A DNA stretch of 36,698 nt. Origin: Malikia spinosa. GTDB taxonomy: Bacteria; Pseudomonadota; Gammaproteobacteria; Burkholderiales; Burkholderiaceae_C. Made by a program: the position numbers and the translations under genes. A model generated the notes under the pieces. That model was not told the origin of the DNA, made no database searches, and worked only from the letters and a program-made list of their open reading frames with translations. The stretch spans positions 1 to 36,698 of the forward strand of contig NZ_PVLR01000020.1 of the NCBI RefSeq assembly GCF_002980625.1. The letters run 5' to 3'. Below, piece by piece: positions 27,744-36,508 of this stretch; the first letter of the stretch is position 1; each line of letters begins with the position of its first letter.

Positions 27744-30551
27744 TCAGGTCAGAGACACCGAAGGCGCTGCTTGGGCGTCGGGCTCGCCAGGTCCAGATGG
27801 CTTCATCCAGACCATGTACAACGCTGGTACGAAGACCAGTGTCAGCACAGTGGCGGCGATGAGCCCGCCCATGATGGCCATCGCCATCGGTCCCCAGAAG
27901 ATGCTGCCGGTCAAGGGCACCATGGCGAGCACCGCAGCGGCGGCCGTCAGCACCACCGGGCGTGAGCGGCGTACCGTCGCTTCCACCACGGCCTGTGCCT
28001 GCGGCATGCCGGATGCAATGTCGCTGTCGATCTGGTCCACGAGGATCACCGCATTGCGCATGATCATCCCCCCCAGCGCGATCACCCCCAGCAAGGCCAC
28101 GAAGCCAAAGGGCGCGTTGAAGATCAGCAGGGCCGGCACCACGCCGATGAGCCCCAGCGGTGCAGTGAGGAACACCATCCACATGCGCGAAAAGCTCTGC
28201 AGCTGCACCATCAGGATCAGCAGCATCACCACCAGCATCAGCGGGAATACCGCGAACAGCGCCTGGTTGGACTTGTCGCTTTCTTCGATGGCGCCGCCTT
28301 GCTCGATGCGGTAGCCAGGCGGCAGCTTGTCGATGATCGGCTTGAGTGAAGGCCAGATCTTCATTGTGGCCGACGGGCCTTGCACCCCATCGTGCACATC
28401 GCTGCGCACGGTGAGCACCATGTCGCGGTTGCGGCGCCACAGCACAGGCTCCTCGAAGGTGGGCACCAGCGTAGCCACCTGAGACAGGGGTACCACGGCG
28501 CCGCTGCGGGTGAACAGGCTGACGTCGCCCAGTTGCTCCAGTGCCAGCCGCTCGCTCGGCGCGGCGCGCACGGTCACGTCGATCAGATCCTCACCGCGGC
28601 GGATCTGCGTGGCGGGCGCCCCGCTCAGCACGGTCTGCATCATGGCCGAGATATCGGCGCTGGTGATGCCCAGCAGGCGGGCCTTGTCCTGGTCGATCTG
28701 GACGCGCAAGGTCCTCACCTGTTCGTTCCAGTCGAGCTGGGTGTCGCGCACCAGGGGGCTCTGCCGCACGGCATCGCGCACCTGGTAGGCGATCTGTCGG
28801 ACCTTGCCCGTGTCGGGGCCGACCACGCGGAACTGCACCGGGAAACCGACGGGTGGACCGAACTCGAAGCGCGTGACGCGCCCCCGCAGGTCGGGAAAGG
28901 CACGCTCGGCGGCGAACAGGTCGAGCAAACGGCGCCGCACGGCCTCGCGGTCGGCCACATTGGCCGTCTTGATGACGATCTGCGCGTAGCTCGGGTTGGG
29001 CAGTTCGATGGGCAGCGACAGGAAGAAGCGCGGTGCCCCAGCCCCCGTGTAGGCGCTGAAGTGCTGAACCTGGCCATCGTCTTTCAGCACCTGCTCGAAA
29101 CGCTTGACCTGCGCTTCGGTGGCCGCGAACGAGGCCCCTTCGCGCAGGCGCAGGTCAACGATGAGCTCCAGACGCGAGGCGGTCGGGAAGAACTGCTGCT
29201 GCACCAGGCCCATGCCCGCCACGGCGCTGACGAAGAGCACGGTCGTGGCGGCCAGCACCATCACGCGGTGTGCCATGCACCACTGCAGCAGGCGCCGCAA
29301 GCGTTGGTAGAGCGGTGCCGCGTAGGGATCTGGTGCCGCGCCACCATGCGCCTTCATGGTCTTGGGCAGGAGCACGATGCCCAGGTAGGGCGTGAACACC
29401 ACGGCCACGAACCAGGATGCGATCAGGGCCACGCCCACCACCCAGAAGATGCCGCCCGCGTACTCGCCGCTGATCGACTTGGCAAAGCCCACCGGCATGA
29501 AGCCAGCCACCGTGACCAGCGTGCCGGTCAGCATGGGGAAGGCGGTTGACGTGTAGGCGAAGGTCGCCGCGCTGACGCGGTCCCAGCCCTGCTCGATCTT
29601 CACGACCATCATCTCGACAGCGATGATGGCGTCATCCACCAGCAGGCCCAGGGCGATGATCAGCGCACCCAGCGAGATGCGGTCCAGGCTCCAGCCCGCA
29701 GCCAGCATCACGATGGCCACGATGGCCAGCACCAGGGGCACGGATGCGGCCACCACGATGCCCGTGCGCCAGCCCAGAAAAAGGAAACACACTGCCAGCA
29801 CGATGGCCAGCGCCTCCAGGAAGGAGCGCTCGAACTCCCACACGGACTCTTCAACGATGCTGGGCTGGTCGGCCACCTTCTCCACCACCACGCCCATGGG
29901 CAGGCTGGCCTTCAGCGCCTCCATGCGCGACTCAAGCTCGCGGCCGAGCGCCAGGATGTTGCCGTGCTTGTCAAAGGTGATGGCGAGCATGAGCACCGGC
30001 TTGCCGTCATGCCGCACGGTGAACGAAGGCGGATCTTCCAGCCCCGCGCTGACCTTGGCCACATCGCCAAGGCGCAGCAGCTTGCCGCCTGCGGTAATGG
30101 CCACATTGGCCACGTCACGCGCATCGCGCAGGGTGCCATCGACCCGGACGAACACCCGGTCAATGCGGCCCTCGGTCGACCCTGACGGACTGACTGTGTT
30201 CTGGCGGGCCAACGCCTCGATCACGGTCTGTGCGCTGATGCCCAGCGAAGCCAGACGCTGGCTCGAGAACTCGACGTGGACCTTCTCGGCCTGCCGCCCG
30301 AACACATCAACCTTGGTCACGCCTGGCTGCGCCTGAACCTGGCGCTTGAGGTCTTCGGTCAGCACCTGCAGTTCGGGCCAGCTCAGGTCAGCAGCGCTGA
30401 TGGCGTACATCACGCTGTAGACATCGCTGAACTCGTCGTTGAAGAGGGGGCCCTGGACGCCTTCGGGGAACTGATGACGCACGTCGCCGATCTTCTTGCG
30501 GGCCTGGTACCAGGCCCGCTCCAGTTCGGCCTTGGGCGTGCCGCCCTTCAT
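27744..30551 (-). pseudogene. RND efflux pump (AcrB/HAE1-like) lacking its N-terminus
   Basis: 935 residues read from an internal ATG at 30551. Normal RND pumps have ~1,020-1,050 residues and begin with a first membrane helix and porter segment, which is absent. The rest is intact: GTPKAELERAWYQARKKIGDVRHQFPEGVQGPLFNDEF, VGVALIASWFVAVVFTPYLG, the conserved acidic residues in IIALGLLVDDAIIAVEMM (TM4), and the TM11-12 region ending VFVPALYMVWMK. The Tn3-type inverted repeat at 30555 abuts the reading frame, so insertion of the element cut off ~90 codons and the promoter. I infer the product is non-functional. The first half is not found to the right of the element within this window. Confidence 0.8.
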
Positions 30552-30554
30552 CCA

Positions 30555-30592
30555 GGGGTCGTCTCAGAATTCGGAATTTAAAGCACGCTAAG
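30555..30592 (+). repeat. Left Tn3-type terminal inverted repeat (38 bp)
   Basis: Begins GGGGTCGTCTCAGAATTC and ends AAAGCACGCTAAG. Identical to the right end at 32 of 38 positions when inverted. It interrupts the RND pump gene three bases upstream of the first surviving ATG. Confidence 0.8.
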
Positions 30593-30954
30593 CCGGCTTC
30601 ATCGGGCGTAGCGGCCTGAACTTGCCCAGCAGCCGCTGCTGGCAGCTTGAAAGCTGACGGAATCAAGTGCTGAACCAGGAATTAAATCAGTCCCCCCTGC
30701 TGGGGGGAAAAGATGCGCGCTACGCGCGCCCCCCCAGGGCCGGCAAGCGGCCCCCCCTGCTGGTCGATCAGTGCAGAAAAAACGACCGTTTTCCTTGCAC
30801 GCCTGTTTATGGTAAAAAGCGCAACTCAGGCTAGTAGGTCTATGACCCCTTAGCCGGACCATCGGCAAATCCGTCCGGTTGCACAAGGGGTAGGCGTTTA
30901 ACTTGCGCGTGTTCGGGCCACCATGGTGGCCGGTTCGGTGGGAGGGAGGGAGCC
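30593..30954. other. Gene-free left end of the element with stacked hairpins
   Basis: Holds CCCCCC-TGCT-GGGGGG (30692-30707), GCGCGC-TAC-GCGCGC (30715-30729), and an imperfect palindrome at 30845-30891 (ACCCCTT/AAGGGGT outer arms, CCGGAC/GTCCGG inner arms). The last lies 64 bp before the ATPase gene and may serve as its operator or as a recombination site. No gene is evident. Confidence 0.45.
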
Positions 30955-31647
30955 ATGCACATGCTGCTGATGCGGCCAAATGGCCGCTGGACCGATGGCA
31001 CGACCCGGCGCGTGCCGATCGTGCGCGAGCGGGCCCGGAAGTACGGCCCGATCCTCGACGAGCGGGTGCTCTCCGTGCGCAAAGATCTGCTCATCGCGGG
31101 CGCCAACGCCAGCGGCAAGACCCGCTGGCTGGCCAAGCTCAACGACAAGGCCGCCGAGATCTGGGCCAAGCAGCAGAAACTCTTTCTGCGCGCCACCGAG
31201 CCGCTGCAGCGCTGGTGTGAGGACGATCGCGTCATCGCCTGGGCCGAGAAACACCACGGCCGCCCCTGGGCCAGGCTGCGCGCCTTTGAGCGCGCCGATG
31301 CCCTGATTCATTGGGTTCATGACAGCCAAGCGGTGCTGCTGCTCGACGACGCGCACAAGTTGACCGGGCGCAAGCTCGACGTGGTGCTGCAGTTGTGTCG
31401 CGAGTGCAGCCGCCTCGTCATCGGGACCTGGTCCGAGCAATCCCTGCCCATGTCGCTGCGCATGCTGCTCGACCGGCGCGACCCGCAACGCATCCACCTG
31501 CATTCCGAGGCGGCCTACGACGTCACCAACCTGGTGATCTGGCTCCTGATGATCGCGGCCTTGGGCATCGGCTGGTGGCAGCTGGCTGCCGTGCTGGCCG
31601 GCATGAAGGTTCTCGCGGGTGGCCGGCGTGCGGCGCGCCAACATTGA
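30955..31647 (+). CDS. P-loop ATPase with C-terminal membrane segment
   Basis: 230 residues from the ATG at 30955, with a strong GGAGGGAGG ribosome-binding site. Walker A GANASGKT (49-56) and Walker B AVLLLDDAHKL (from 126) are intact. A third likely element is the sensor-like RLVIGTWSEQS. The last ~40 residues hold a hydrophobic segment (LVIWLLMIAALGIGWW) and a basic tail, so the enzyme is probably membrane-tethered with its ATPase in the cytosol. This layout recalls the Zot/pI assembly ATPases of filamentous phages, but it is shorter and the similarity is structural only. The next gene overlaps it by 29 bp, and the three-gene run suggests a membrane complex. Confidence 0.7.
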   Translation: MHMLLMRPNGRWTDGTTRRVPIVRERARKYGPILDERVLSVRKDLLIAGANASGKTRWLAKLNDKAAEIWAKQQKLFLRATEPLQRWCEDDRVIAWAEKHHGRPWARLRAFERADALIHWVHDSQAVLLLDDAHKLTGRKLDVVLQLCRECSRLVIGTWSEQSLPMSLRMLLDRRDPQRIHLHSEAAYDVTNLVIWLLMIAALGIGWWQLAAVLAGMKVLAGGRRAARQH

Positions 31648-32383
31648 CCCTCGTGCCGCGCTGGTCGCGGCCTGCCTGGCGGGTGTCACGCTGCTGGCTT
31701 GGCCGGCGGCCGACCCCGCCGGCACACAGCCAGTCACCGCTCCACCCGCCGAGGGGGCGGAAAAGCCCTTTGTGCTGCCGACCTACTCGGGCGATTCGCC
31801 CAGTCTCCACGCGCCGGAAAAGCCCCCGACGCCCCGCGCGGCACCTGATGCCCGCGACCTCTACGAACGCGCGCTGGCCTGCTGGCCGGTCCGCAGCCTG
31901 TTCCGGGGCGAGGTCACGCTCGAAGGGCGCCTACGGAACGAGCGCGGGCTCTATCTCGACGACAGCGGGGTCTCGTCCGGCACCAGTCGGGCCAGCGCCG
32001 CCCTGGTGGCCCGACTGCCCCTCTACTGCGCGATCGAGCTGGATCGCGAGCGGGAGCGCGAATGGTCGCGCCGGGTCCGGGTGGCCGAATCCGCCGGGCA
32101 GTTCGTCTCGGTCCTGGCCGAGCGCGACAAGCTGCGCCGCCAGCTCGACCTGCTGCGCGCGCTCGAGCGCCGCTCGCAGGAACGCGTCAAGGCCGGCGTC
32201 GCCGAAACCACCGAGCAGGTCGCCTTCATGGAAAAGGTCGCCGGCGCCGAGGGCGAGATCGTGCGCCTGTCCGGCCTGCTGCAGAAGGCCCGGATCGAGC
32301 TGTTGGGCAATTGTCACGAGCACCAGGCCGATGGGCTCGACGCGCACATCAAGCAGCTGCTGGCCAGCGCGAGGGGCGGCTAA
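31619..32383 (+). CDS. Periplasmic coiled-coil protein resembling half a TolC protomer
   Basis: 254 residues from a GTG at 31619; a GTG at 31628 would give a cleaner basic start (RRANIDPR). A hydrophobic export segment (AALVAACLAGVTLLAWPAA) is followed by a Pro-rich linker. Then comes ERALACWPVRSLFRGEVTLEGRLRNERG, and ALVARLPLYCAIELDREREREW like the PL segment of TolC proteins. A coiled coil follows with the TolC-type turn RVKAGVAETTEQVAFMEKVAGAEGEIVRLSGLLQKARIELLG. Only one TolC-like repeat is present, where true TolC proteins have two, so it would need to oligomerise differently. It overlaps the ATPase gene and is joined to the next gene by TAATG. The TolC comparison is my inference from motif layout. 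Confidence 0.6.
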   Translation: MAGVRRANIDPRAALVAACLAGVTLLAWPAADPAGTQPVTAPPAEGAEKPFVLPTYSGDSPSLHAPEKPPTPRAAPDARDLYERALACWPVRSLFRGEVTLEGRLRNERGLYLDDSGVSSGTSRASAALVARLPLYCAIELDREREREWSRRVRVAESAGQFVSVLAERDKLRRQLDLLRALERRSQERVKAGVAETTEQVAFMEKVAGAEGEIVRLSGLLQKARIELLGNCHEHQADGLDAHIKQLLASARGG

Positions 32384-32913
32384 TGCGCTGGATCTCCCAC
32401 ATCGCCATCGCCGGCAGCATCTGCGCCGTCTTCAACCCAGCGGCCGTGCCGGCCGCCGTGCTGGGCAGCACGGCGCCGGACTGGTTCGAGTTCGTCAAGC
32501 GGGCGGTACAGCGTAATCGCCCGGTCAAGCACCGGGGCAGCACGCACTACCTGGTCGGCTGGGTCGCCGCCGCGCTGTTCGGCCTGCTGATCTGGGACTG
32601 GCGCGACCTGGTGTACTGGTTCTCGGTCGGCGGCGCGATCCACTGGTTCTGCGACGCGCTAACCGTCTCCGGTGCCCCCGTGGGCTGGTGGTCGGACCGC
32701 CGCGTCACCCTGTTCGGCGGCAAGGTCCAGACCGGTCGCCCTTCCGAATACCTCATCACCTTTCTGGTCGTGCTGCTCTGCGCGATCCTGGTCTGGCAGC
32801 GCGAGTCGACCCTAGGCGGTTTCCTGCCCTTCTTCTACGACTGGTCAGGCCTGTACCGCTCCGGCCTGATCGACGGCCTGGAATGGAAAAACAATAGATT
32901 TAGATTATTTTAA
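32383..32913 (+). CDS. YdjM/DUF457-like membrane protein (predicted metal-dependent hydrolase)
   Basis: 176 residues from the ATG at 32383 overlapping the previous stop (TAATG). Early His and Asp residues (SHIAIAG, APDWFEFV) and the motif HRGSTHYLVGW match the YdjM family of multi-pass inner-membrane proteins (DUF457). Hydrophobic segments lie near 40-65 (VAAALFGLLIW, YWFSVGGAIHWF) and 125-140 (YLITFLVVLLCAILVW). The C-terminal tail (EWKNNRFRLF) is encoded in AT-rich DNA, as if a new end had been joined on. The biochemical role of the family is uncertain. Confidence 0.75.
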   Translation: MRWISHIAIAGSICAVFNPAAVPAAVLGSTAPDWFEFVKRAVQRNRPVKHRGSTHYLVGWVAAALFGLLIWDWRDLVYWFSVGGAIHWFCDALTVSGAPVGWWSDRRVTLFGGKVQTGRPSEYLITFLVVLLCAILVWQRESTLGGFLPFFYDWSGLYRSGLIDGLEWKNNRFRLF

Positions 32914-32949
32914 TATTAATTAAATATTTTTAATAACTAAATTAATATT
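32912..32949. repeat. AT-rich inverted repeat
   Basis: AATATTAATT (32912-32921) and AATTAATATT (32940-32949), perfect 10-bp arms in a stretch almost free of G and C. It begins at the end of the DUF457 gene and precedes the broken small gene. It may be a terminator or an insertion scar. Confidence 0.5.
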
Positions 32950-32963
32950 TTTATGAGGTGTCA

Positions 32964-33173
32964 ATGCCGAAAGATGAGGAAATCCGACAGCTACTGGGCG
33001 ATCCGAGCCTGAGTGACTAGTTCAAGCGTGCGCTGTTCTCCGCGCTCGACCGCGATCCGGTCGATGCCGCCAACGACGCCGGTCTGTTGTCCGCCGTGCT
33101 CGATCGGCGGGCGCAGGTCATTGCGGCGGCAGCGCTGGCCTCGTTGGCGATTCGCGATGCGCGCGATCGCTAG
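32964..33173 (+). pseudogene. Small protein gene interrupted by an amber codon
   Basis: A good ribosome-binding site (GAGGTG) precedes ATG at 32964. The frame reads MPKDEEIRQLLGDPSLSD, then TAG at 33018, then continues without a break as FKRALFSALDRDPVDAANDAGLLSAVLDRRAQVIAAAALASLAIRDARDR to a second TAG at 33171. Both halves share composition and together look like one 69-residue helical protein. A single G-to-A change in a TGG Trp codon would give this TAG. Without suppression only an 18-residue peptide is made. Confidence 0.6.
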
Positions 33174-33211
33174 TCCATCCGCGTACCGACGCAGTTTTTT
33201 CAGGGGGAGAC

Positions 33212-33391
33212 ATGGGTGAATGGTCTGAATACTTTGAGGACTTCCCGGAAGAAGACCCGGGAAACTACGACGAGCAGGGCCGGTTCGATCCGAATCGCCG
33301 CCAGCGCGATGAGGCCGAGCGGCAACGCCAGCTCGATGCTGCCCTGCGTCGCCAGCTGTCCGTACCGCGCGTCAAACCCCAACCCCAGTGA
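33212..33391 (+). CDS. Small acidic/basic hypothetical protein (59 residues)
   Basis: The ATG is preceded by AGGGGGAGA, an excellent ribosome-binding site. The product starts MGEWSEYFEDFPEEDPGNYD, strongly acidic, and continues into an Arg/Gln-rich helix (RRQRDEAERQRQLDAALRRQ) and a short Pro tail. The charge split suggests a partner-binding or adaptor role. No family recognised. It lies 38 bp before the SGNH hydrolase gene. Confidence 0.6.
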   Translation: MGEWSEYFEDFPEEDPGNYDEQGRFDPNRRQRDEAERQRQLDAALRRQLSVPRVKPQPQ

Positions 33392-33429
33392 GTGGCTTTC
33401 CAACTGCAACCCAGACAGAGGACCCCATC

Positions 33430-34296
33430 ATGCAACTGATCCATAAAGCCAAGGTTGTGACGTTCAAGGGCTACGACCCCGATGCCTACGCCAGCGACGG
33501 CATCACCGGACCCGACGATCCAGCCTTCTCCCGCCGCGTCCTGTGCGAGGGCGACTCCTGGTTCTCGATCGGTGCCATACCGTCCAGCAATCTTTTGTTC
33601 CCGTTGCGATTCAGCCAATCGACGTTGCTGATCAACCTGGCACGGCCCGGCGACACTATCGTAGGTATGTCCGCCATGGCCAAGAACCCCGACCTCAGTC
33701 AGTTGATTGCAGCTCCCAATTTCTCGACAAAATGGGATGCTCTGTTTCTCAGTGGCGGTGGAAACGACCTGATCGACATGGCAGACCAGATCATCTGTTC
33801 CCCTTCTGTCGGCGCCGGTAATCACATGTTTGATTACATCGACACGATCGAACTTGAACGGCTCAAGCTCGTGATCCAGCAAGGCTATTTGGCCATCGCA
33901 AAATTGCGACAGGACAGCGAAAAGAATCGGAATATGCCGATCGTGACGCATCTGTACGACTATCCGACTCCTCGAAATGCCAAGGCGCGCTTCCTAGGAG
34001 TGCCCTTCACGGGCCCCTGGTTGTATTCTGCCTTTAAGACTAACGACGTGCCACAAGAGTTTTGGATCTCTATCACGGACTACCTGTTCGAAGCCATGGG
34101 CCGCTCCATCTTTGCGTTGTCCAGCCAGATCGAGAACTTCCATGTCATCTCGGCTACCAAGGGGGTCCTGAATCGAGCACGGCTCGGGACGACTGGCGAG
34201 GACGGGGACTGGCTCAACGAAATCCACCCAAGCGCCACGGGTTACGAAAAGCTCGCCGCCGTCGTGTCTCCGTACCTGGATTCGATCCTGACCTGA
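33430..34296 (+). CDS. SGNH/GDSL-family hydrolase
   Basis: 288 residues from the ATG at 33430 with GAGGA ~7 bases upstream. The catalytic blocks are present: RRVLCEGDSWFSIG (block I, nucleophile Ser), LARPGDTI (block II Gly), FLSGGGNDLID (block III, Gly-x-Asn-Asp), and DWLNEIHPSATGYEKLA (block V, Asp-x-x-His with His as base). No signal peptide is seen, so it acts in the cytosol. The family hydrolyses esters or thioesters of lipids or sugars. The gene is followed after 5 bp by a membrane-bound alpha/beta hydrolase, and the pair may act on the same substrate. Confidence 0.82.
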   Translation: MQLIHKAKVVTFKGYDPDAYASDGITGPDDPAFSRRVLCEGDSWFSIGAIPSSNLLFPLRFSQSTLLINLARPGDTIVGMSAMAKNPDLSQLIAAPNFSTKWDALFLSGGGNDLIDMADQIICSPSVGAGNHMFDYIDTIELERLKLVIQQGYLAIAKLRQDSEKNRNMPIVTHLYDYPTPRNAKARFLGVPFTGPWLYSAFKTNDVPQEFWISITDYLFEAMGRSIFALSSQIENFHVISATKGVLNRARLGTTGEDGDWLNEIHPSATGYEKLAAVVSPYLDSILT

Positions 34297-34301
34297 GTAC
34301 C

Positions 34302-36227
34302 ATGCAAGCCCATACCCCCAGGTCTCTAACCACCGTTCGCATGGCGCTCAGGTTGCCATTTAGCGCTGCGGACGTGGCCGACTACTTGTTCAGTCCGGAG
34401 GTTGTCGGCTCGTGGCTCGGCACCAGGGCCGTGCTAAGGCCCGAAATCGACTCGGTCGTTTTCTTTCCGAAAGGCATAATTCACAGCGATCAGCCTGCAG
34501 GTTCCGATAAATTTTCATTAGGCCGGGTGAGTGCGTTGGCTTGGCCGGTCCACAAGGCATCTGGGTCATCCGCGTTGCCAGAGCGGAAGGCGTCCCCTGT
34601 TGCCAGCCCTTTCAAACTGATCGTCAATCTGAATGACCGCACCGAGGTAAACCAGGTGTCATTCCGGATCTCGCCCTGCGAAAGATACCAACCTAAGCGC
34701 TCTCTTCGCCAGCGAGACCTACTACACCGGCGCCCGCCCGGTGCGAGAGACTACTGCCTGATACGAATCGCACAGAGCGGTTTGGAGGGTAAGATCGAGC
34801 GCGATTTCGCCGTGAAGTCTTGGCAATCGGTGATCAATCGGATCGATCGTCTGATGAAGGCGCTGCATCGTGCCAAACGGCGCGAGCGTCAAGCCATCAT
34901 CGTGGTTCACGGCATCGGAGAACAACGTCCGGGACAAATGCTCAGTGATTTTGTCGAGAATATTTTCCCGGAAGCAGCGGGCGAGGTGCATTTCCTGAAG
35001 CCAGACTACATTTCTTCACTGTTCGAGATGCGCACGATGACTGTGCGCGGTGATAAAAAAAACCGTCCCACGACGGACGTCTATGAATTGTACTGGGCGC
35101 ATCTGATACGAGACACGACCCTGATGCAAGTCTACCGTTGGGGGCTCAGGTTGTTGCTGAGCAATAAATCCCCAAATTCGATAAAAATACCATTAAAATT
35201 AATTCGTGTTGCTATTTTATTGATAATAATTTTGGCGATTTTGAATCTTGTTTTTCGCGATGTTATATCAAGCTGGATAGCTGGAATTGGCTTTGGTATT
35301 TTTTTAATTATCCCAATAATAGTCAAGTTTTTTTATTGGGTGTTGGGTAATGATTTTATAATAGGATATGCTGGTGATGCGGCTAGGTATCTGGATCCGT
35401 ATGCAGACAATATCGCGAGTCGACAAGCTATCCGGGAAGCGGGTGCCAAAATACTTGATGATCTGCACGCCAAAAACAGGTATGCACGCATCATCGTTTA
35501 TGGGCACAGCCTGGGAGGCGTTATTGCCTATGATATTCTTTCACACGATTGGATGCGACGAGCACGAAAGCATCATAAAATGCATGAAACCCGTAGCCGC
35601 GCGCTAGTGAAACTGGAAAGTATTCTCAATCAGGGCGAATCCAGGCATTCTAATCTCACCGATGACGATATCCAGTCGATGCAGCATGCGGCTTGGCAGG
35701 AGTACCGGCGCAATGGGTTCGATTGGCGCGTCAGCGATTTGGTGACGACTGGGTCGCCACTGGCGCATGCCGAGTGGCTTTTGAACCTATCGGATTTCAA
35801 TAATCTGAAGAAAAAGCGCTTTTTCCCAACTTGCCCTCCGCAAACCGAAGGGCGGAATGTTCCGGGATTAGGGGGTAAACCTCGTCTTCTCCAGGTCTTT
35901 ACATTTACCCATGCTTACAAGGATAAGAATCGCCCGGATGCCCAGTGCTCGGTCCAGGTCCCACATCACGCCGGGCTCTTCGCGCTGACGCGCTGGACCA
36001 ATTTGTATTTCCATTATGACGGTCTGCTCAAGGGAGATCCGATTGCCGGCCCTCTGAAAAAACCGTTTGGTGATTGGATAAAGGATGTCGATCTAAAAAC
36101 TACTAGAGGGTTCGCTCACAATCGGTACACCAACCGGGGTGAGCCGGCTTCGATCGAACAGGTACGATCAGCCTTGAACTTGTCTCTGCATCGTCCGCTG
36201 GCGGACTACCAGCCATGCGGCGAATGA
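34302..36227 (+). CDS. Membrane-anchored alpha/beta hydrolase with SRPBCC-like N-terminus
   Basis: 641 residues from the ATG at 34302 (alternative 34341). Residues ~13-60 (RMALRLPFSAADVADYLFSPEVVGSWLGTRAVL) resemble the START/SRPBCC fold. Residues ~200-225 hold AIIVVHGIGEQRPGQ, the entry to a hydrolase fold with a likely oxyanion Gly. Two membrane helices follow (VAILLIIILAILNLVF and IGFGIFLIIPIIVKFFYW), encoded in AT-rich DNA. The nucleophile elbow is ARIIVYGHSLGGVIAYDIL. Candidate acid and His are less clear (PHHAGLFALTRW, RGFAHNRYTNR). The segment 34665-34765 reads better in another frame, so a pair of compensating frameshifts is possible. Probably a lipase or esterase at the inner membrane. 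Confidence 0.65.
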   Translation: MQAHTPRSLTTVRMALRLPFSAADVADYLFSPEVVGSWLGTRAVLRPEIDSVVFFPKGIIHSDQPAGSDKFSLGRVSALAWPVHKASGSSALPERKASPVASPFKLIVNLNDRTEVNQVSFRISPCERYQPKRSLRQRDLLHRRPPGARDYCLIRIAQSGLEGKIERDFAVKSWQSVINRIDRLMKALHRAKRRERQAIIVVHGIGEQRPGQMLSDFVENIFPEAAGEVHFLKPDYISSLFEMRTMTVRGDKKNRPTTDVYELYWAHLIRDTTLMQVYRWGLRLLLSNKSPNSIKIPLKLIRVAILLIIILAILNLVFRDVISSWIAGIGFGIFLIIPIIVKFFYWVLGNDFIIGYAGDAARYLDPYADNIASRQAIREAGAKILDDLHAKNRYARIIVYGHSLGGVIAYDILSHDWMRRARKHHKMHETRSRALVKLESILNQGESRHSNLTDDDIQSMQHAAWQEYRRNGFDWRVSDLVTTGSPLAHAEWLLNLSDFNNLKKKRFFPTCPPQTEGRNVPGLGGKPRLLQVFTFTHAYKDKNRPDAQCSVQVPHHAGLFALTRWTNLYFHYDGLLKGDPIAGPLKKPFGDWIKDVDLKTTRGFAHNRYTNRGEPASIEQVRSALNLSLHRPLADYQPCGE

Positions 36228-36508
36228 AAATAAGGTGTGCTGCCGGCGCGCCCCCACGCTGCAGTTTAGGGCAGCGCAGCGTCACATATCCAAAGATATA
36301 CAACAGACGAGCCTTACTAGCTCAGAACTGCAACCGGCAGCACTTAAACAGTCTAAGGCAAAATTTGACTTTGCGATACGGTTGATTCGCACAGGGTGTC
36401 CAGTCGAGCTTGTTCGCGGGGGCAGGTGCGGGCTGCTTCTCAGACCGCCGGACACGGGTCCATGTGCATCACTATTCCCAGCAAGCACGTGCTACTCGCT
36501 AAAACCGG
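36228..36508. other. Gene-free right end of the element
   Basis: 281 bp without a convincing gene between the hydrolase and the right inverted repeat. Short frames here lack any family features. Confidence 0.4.

Noticed and set aside
28380-29549. 389-codon plus-strand frame opposite the RND gene
   Set aside because: His/Gln/Gly-rich mirror of the conserved pump sequence.
30550-30554. Target duplication of the Tn3-type element
   Set aside because: Left flank ATCCA and right flank TTCAC differ, so no simple 5-bp duplication is preserved.
30802-30835. Possible Xer/dif-like site (TTATGGTAAAA)
   Set aside because: Only one half-site resembles the XerD arm; no convincing XerC arm or flanking duplication.
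30955-31647. Assignment of the ATPase as a phage Zot protein
   Set aside because: Only general layout agrees; it is shorter and no other filamentous phage genes are near.
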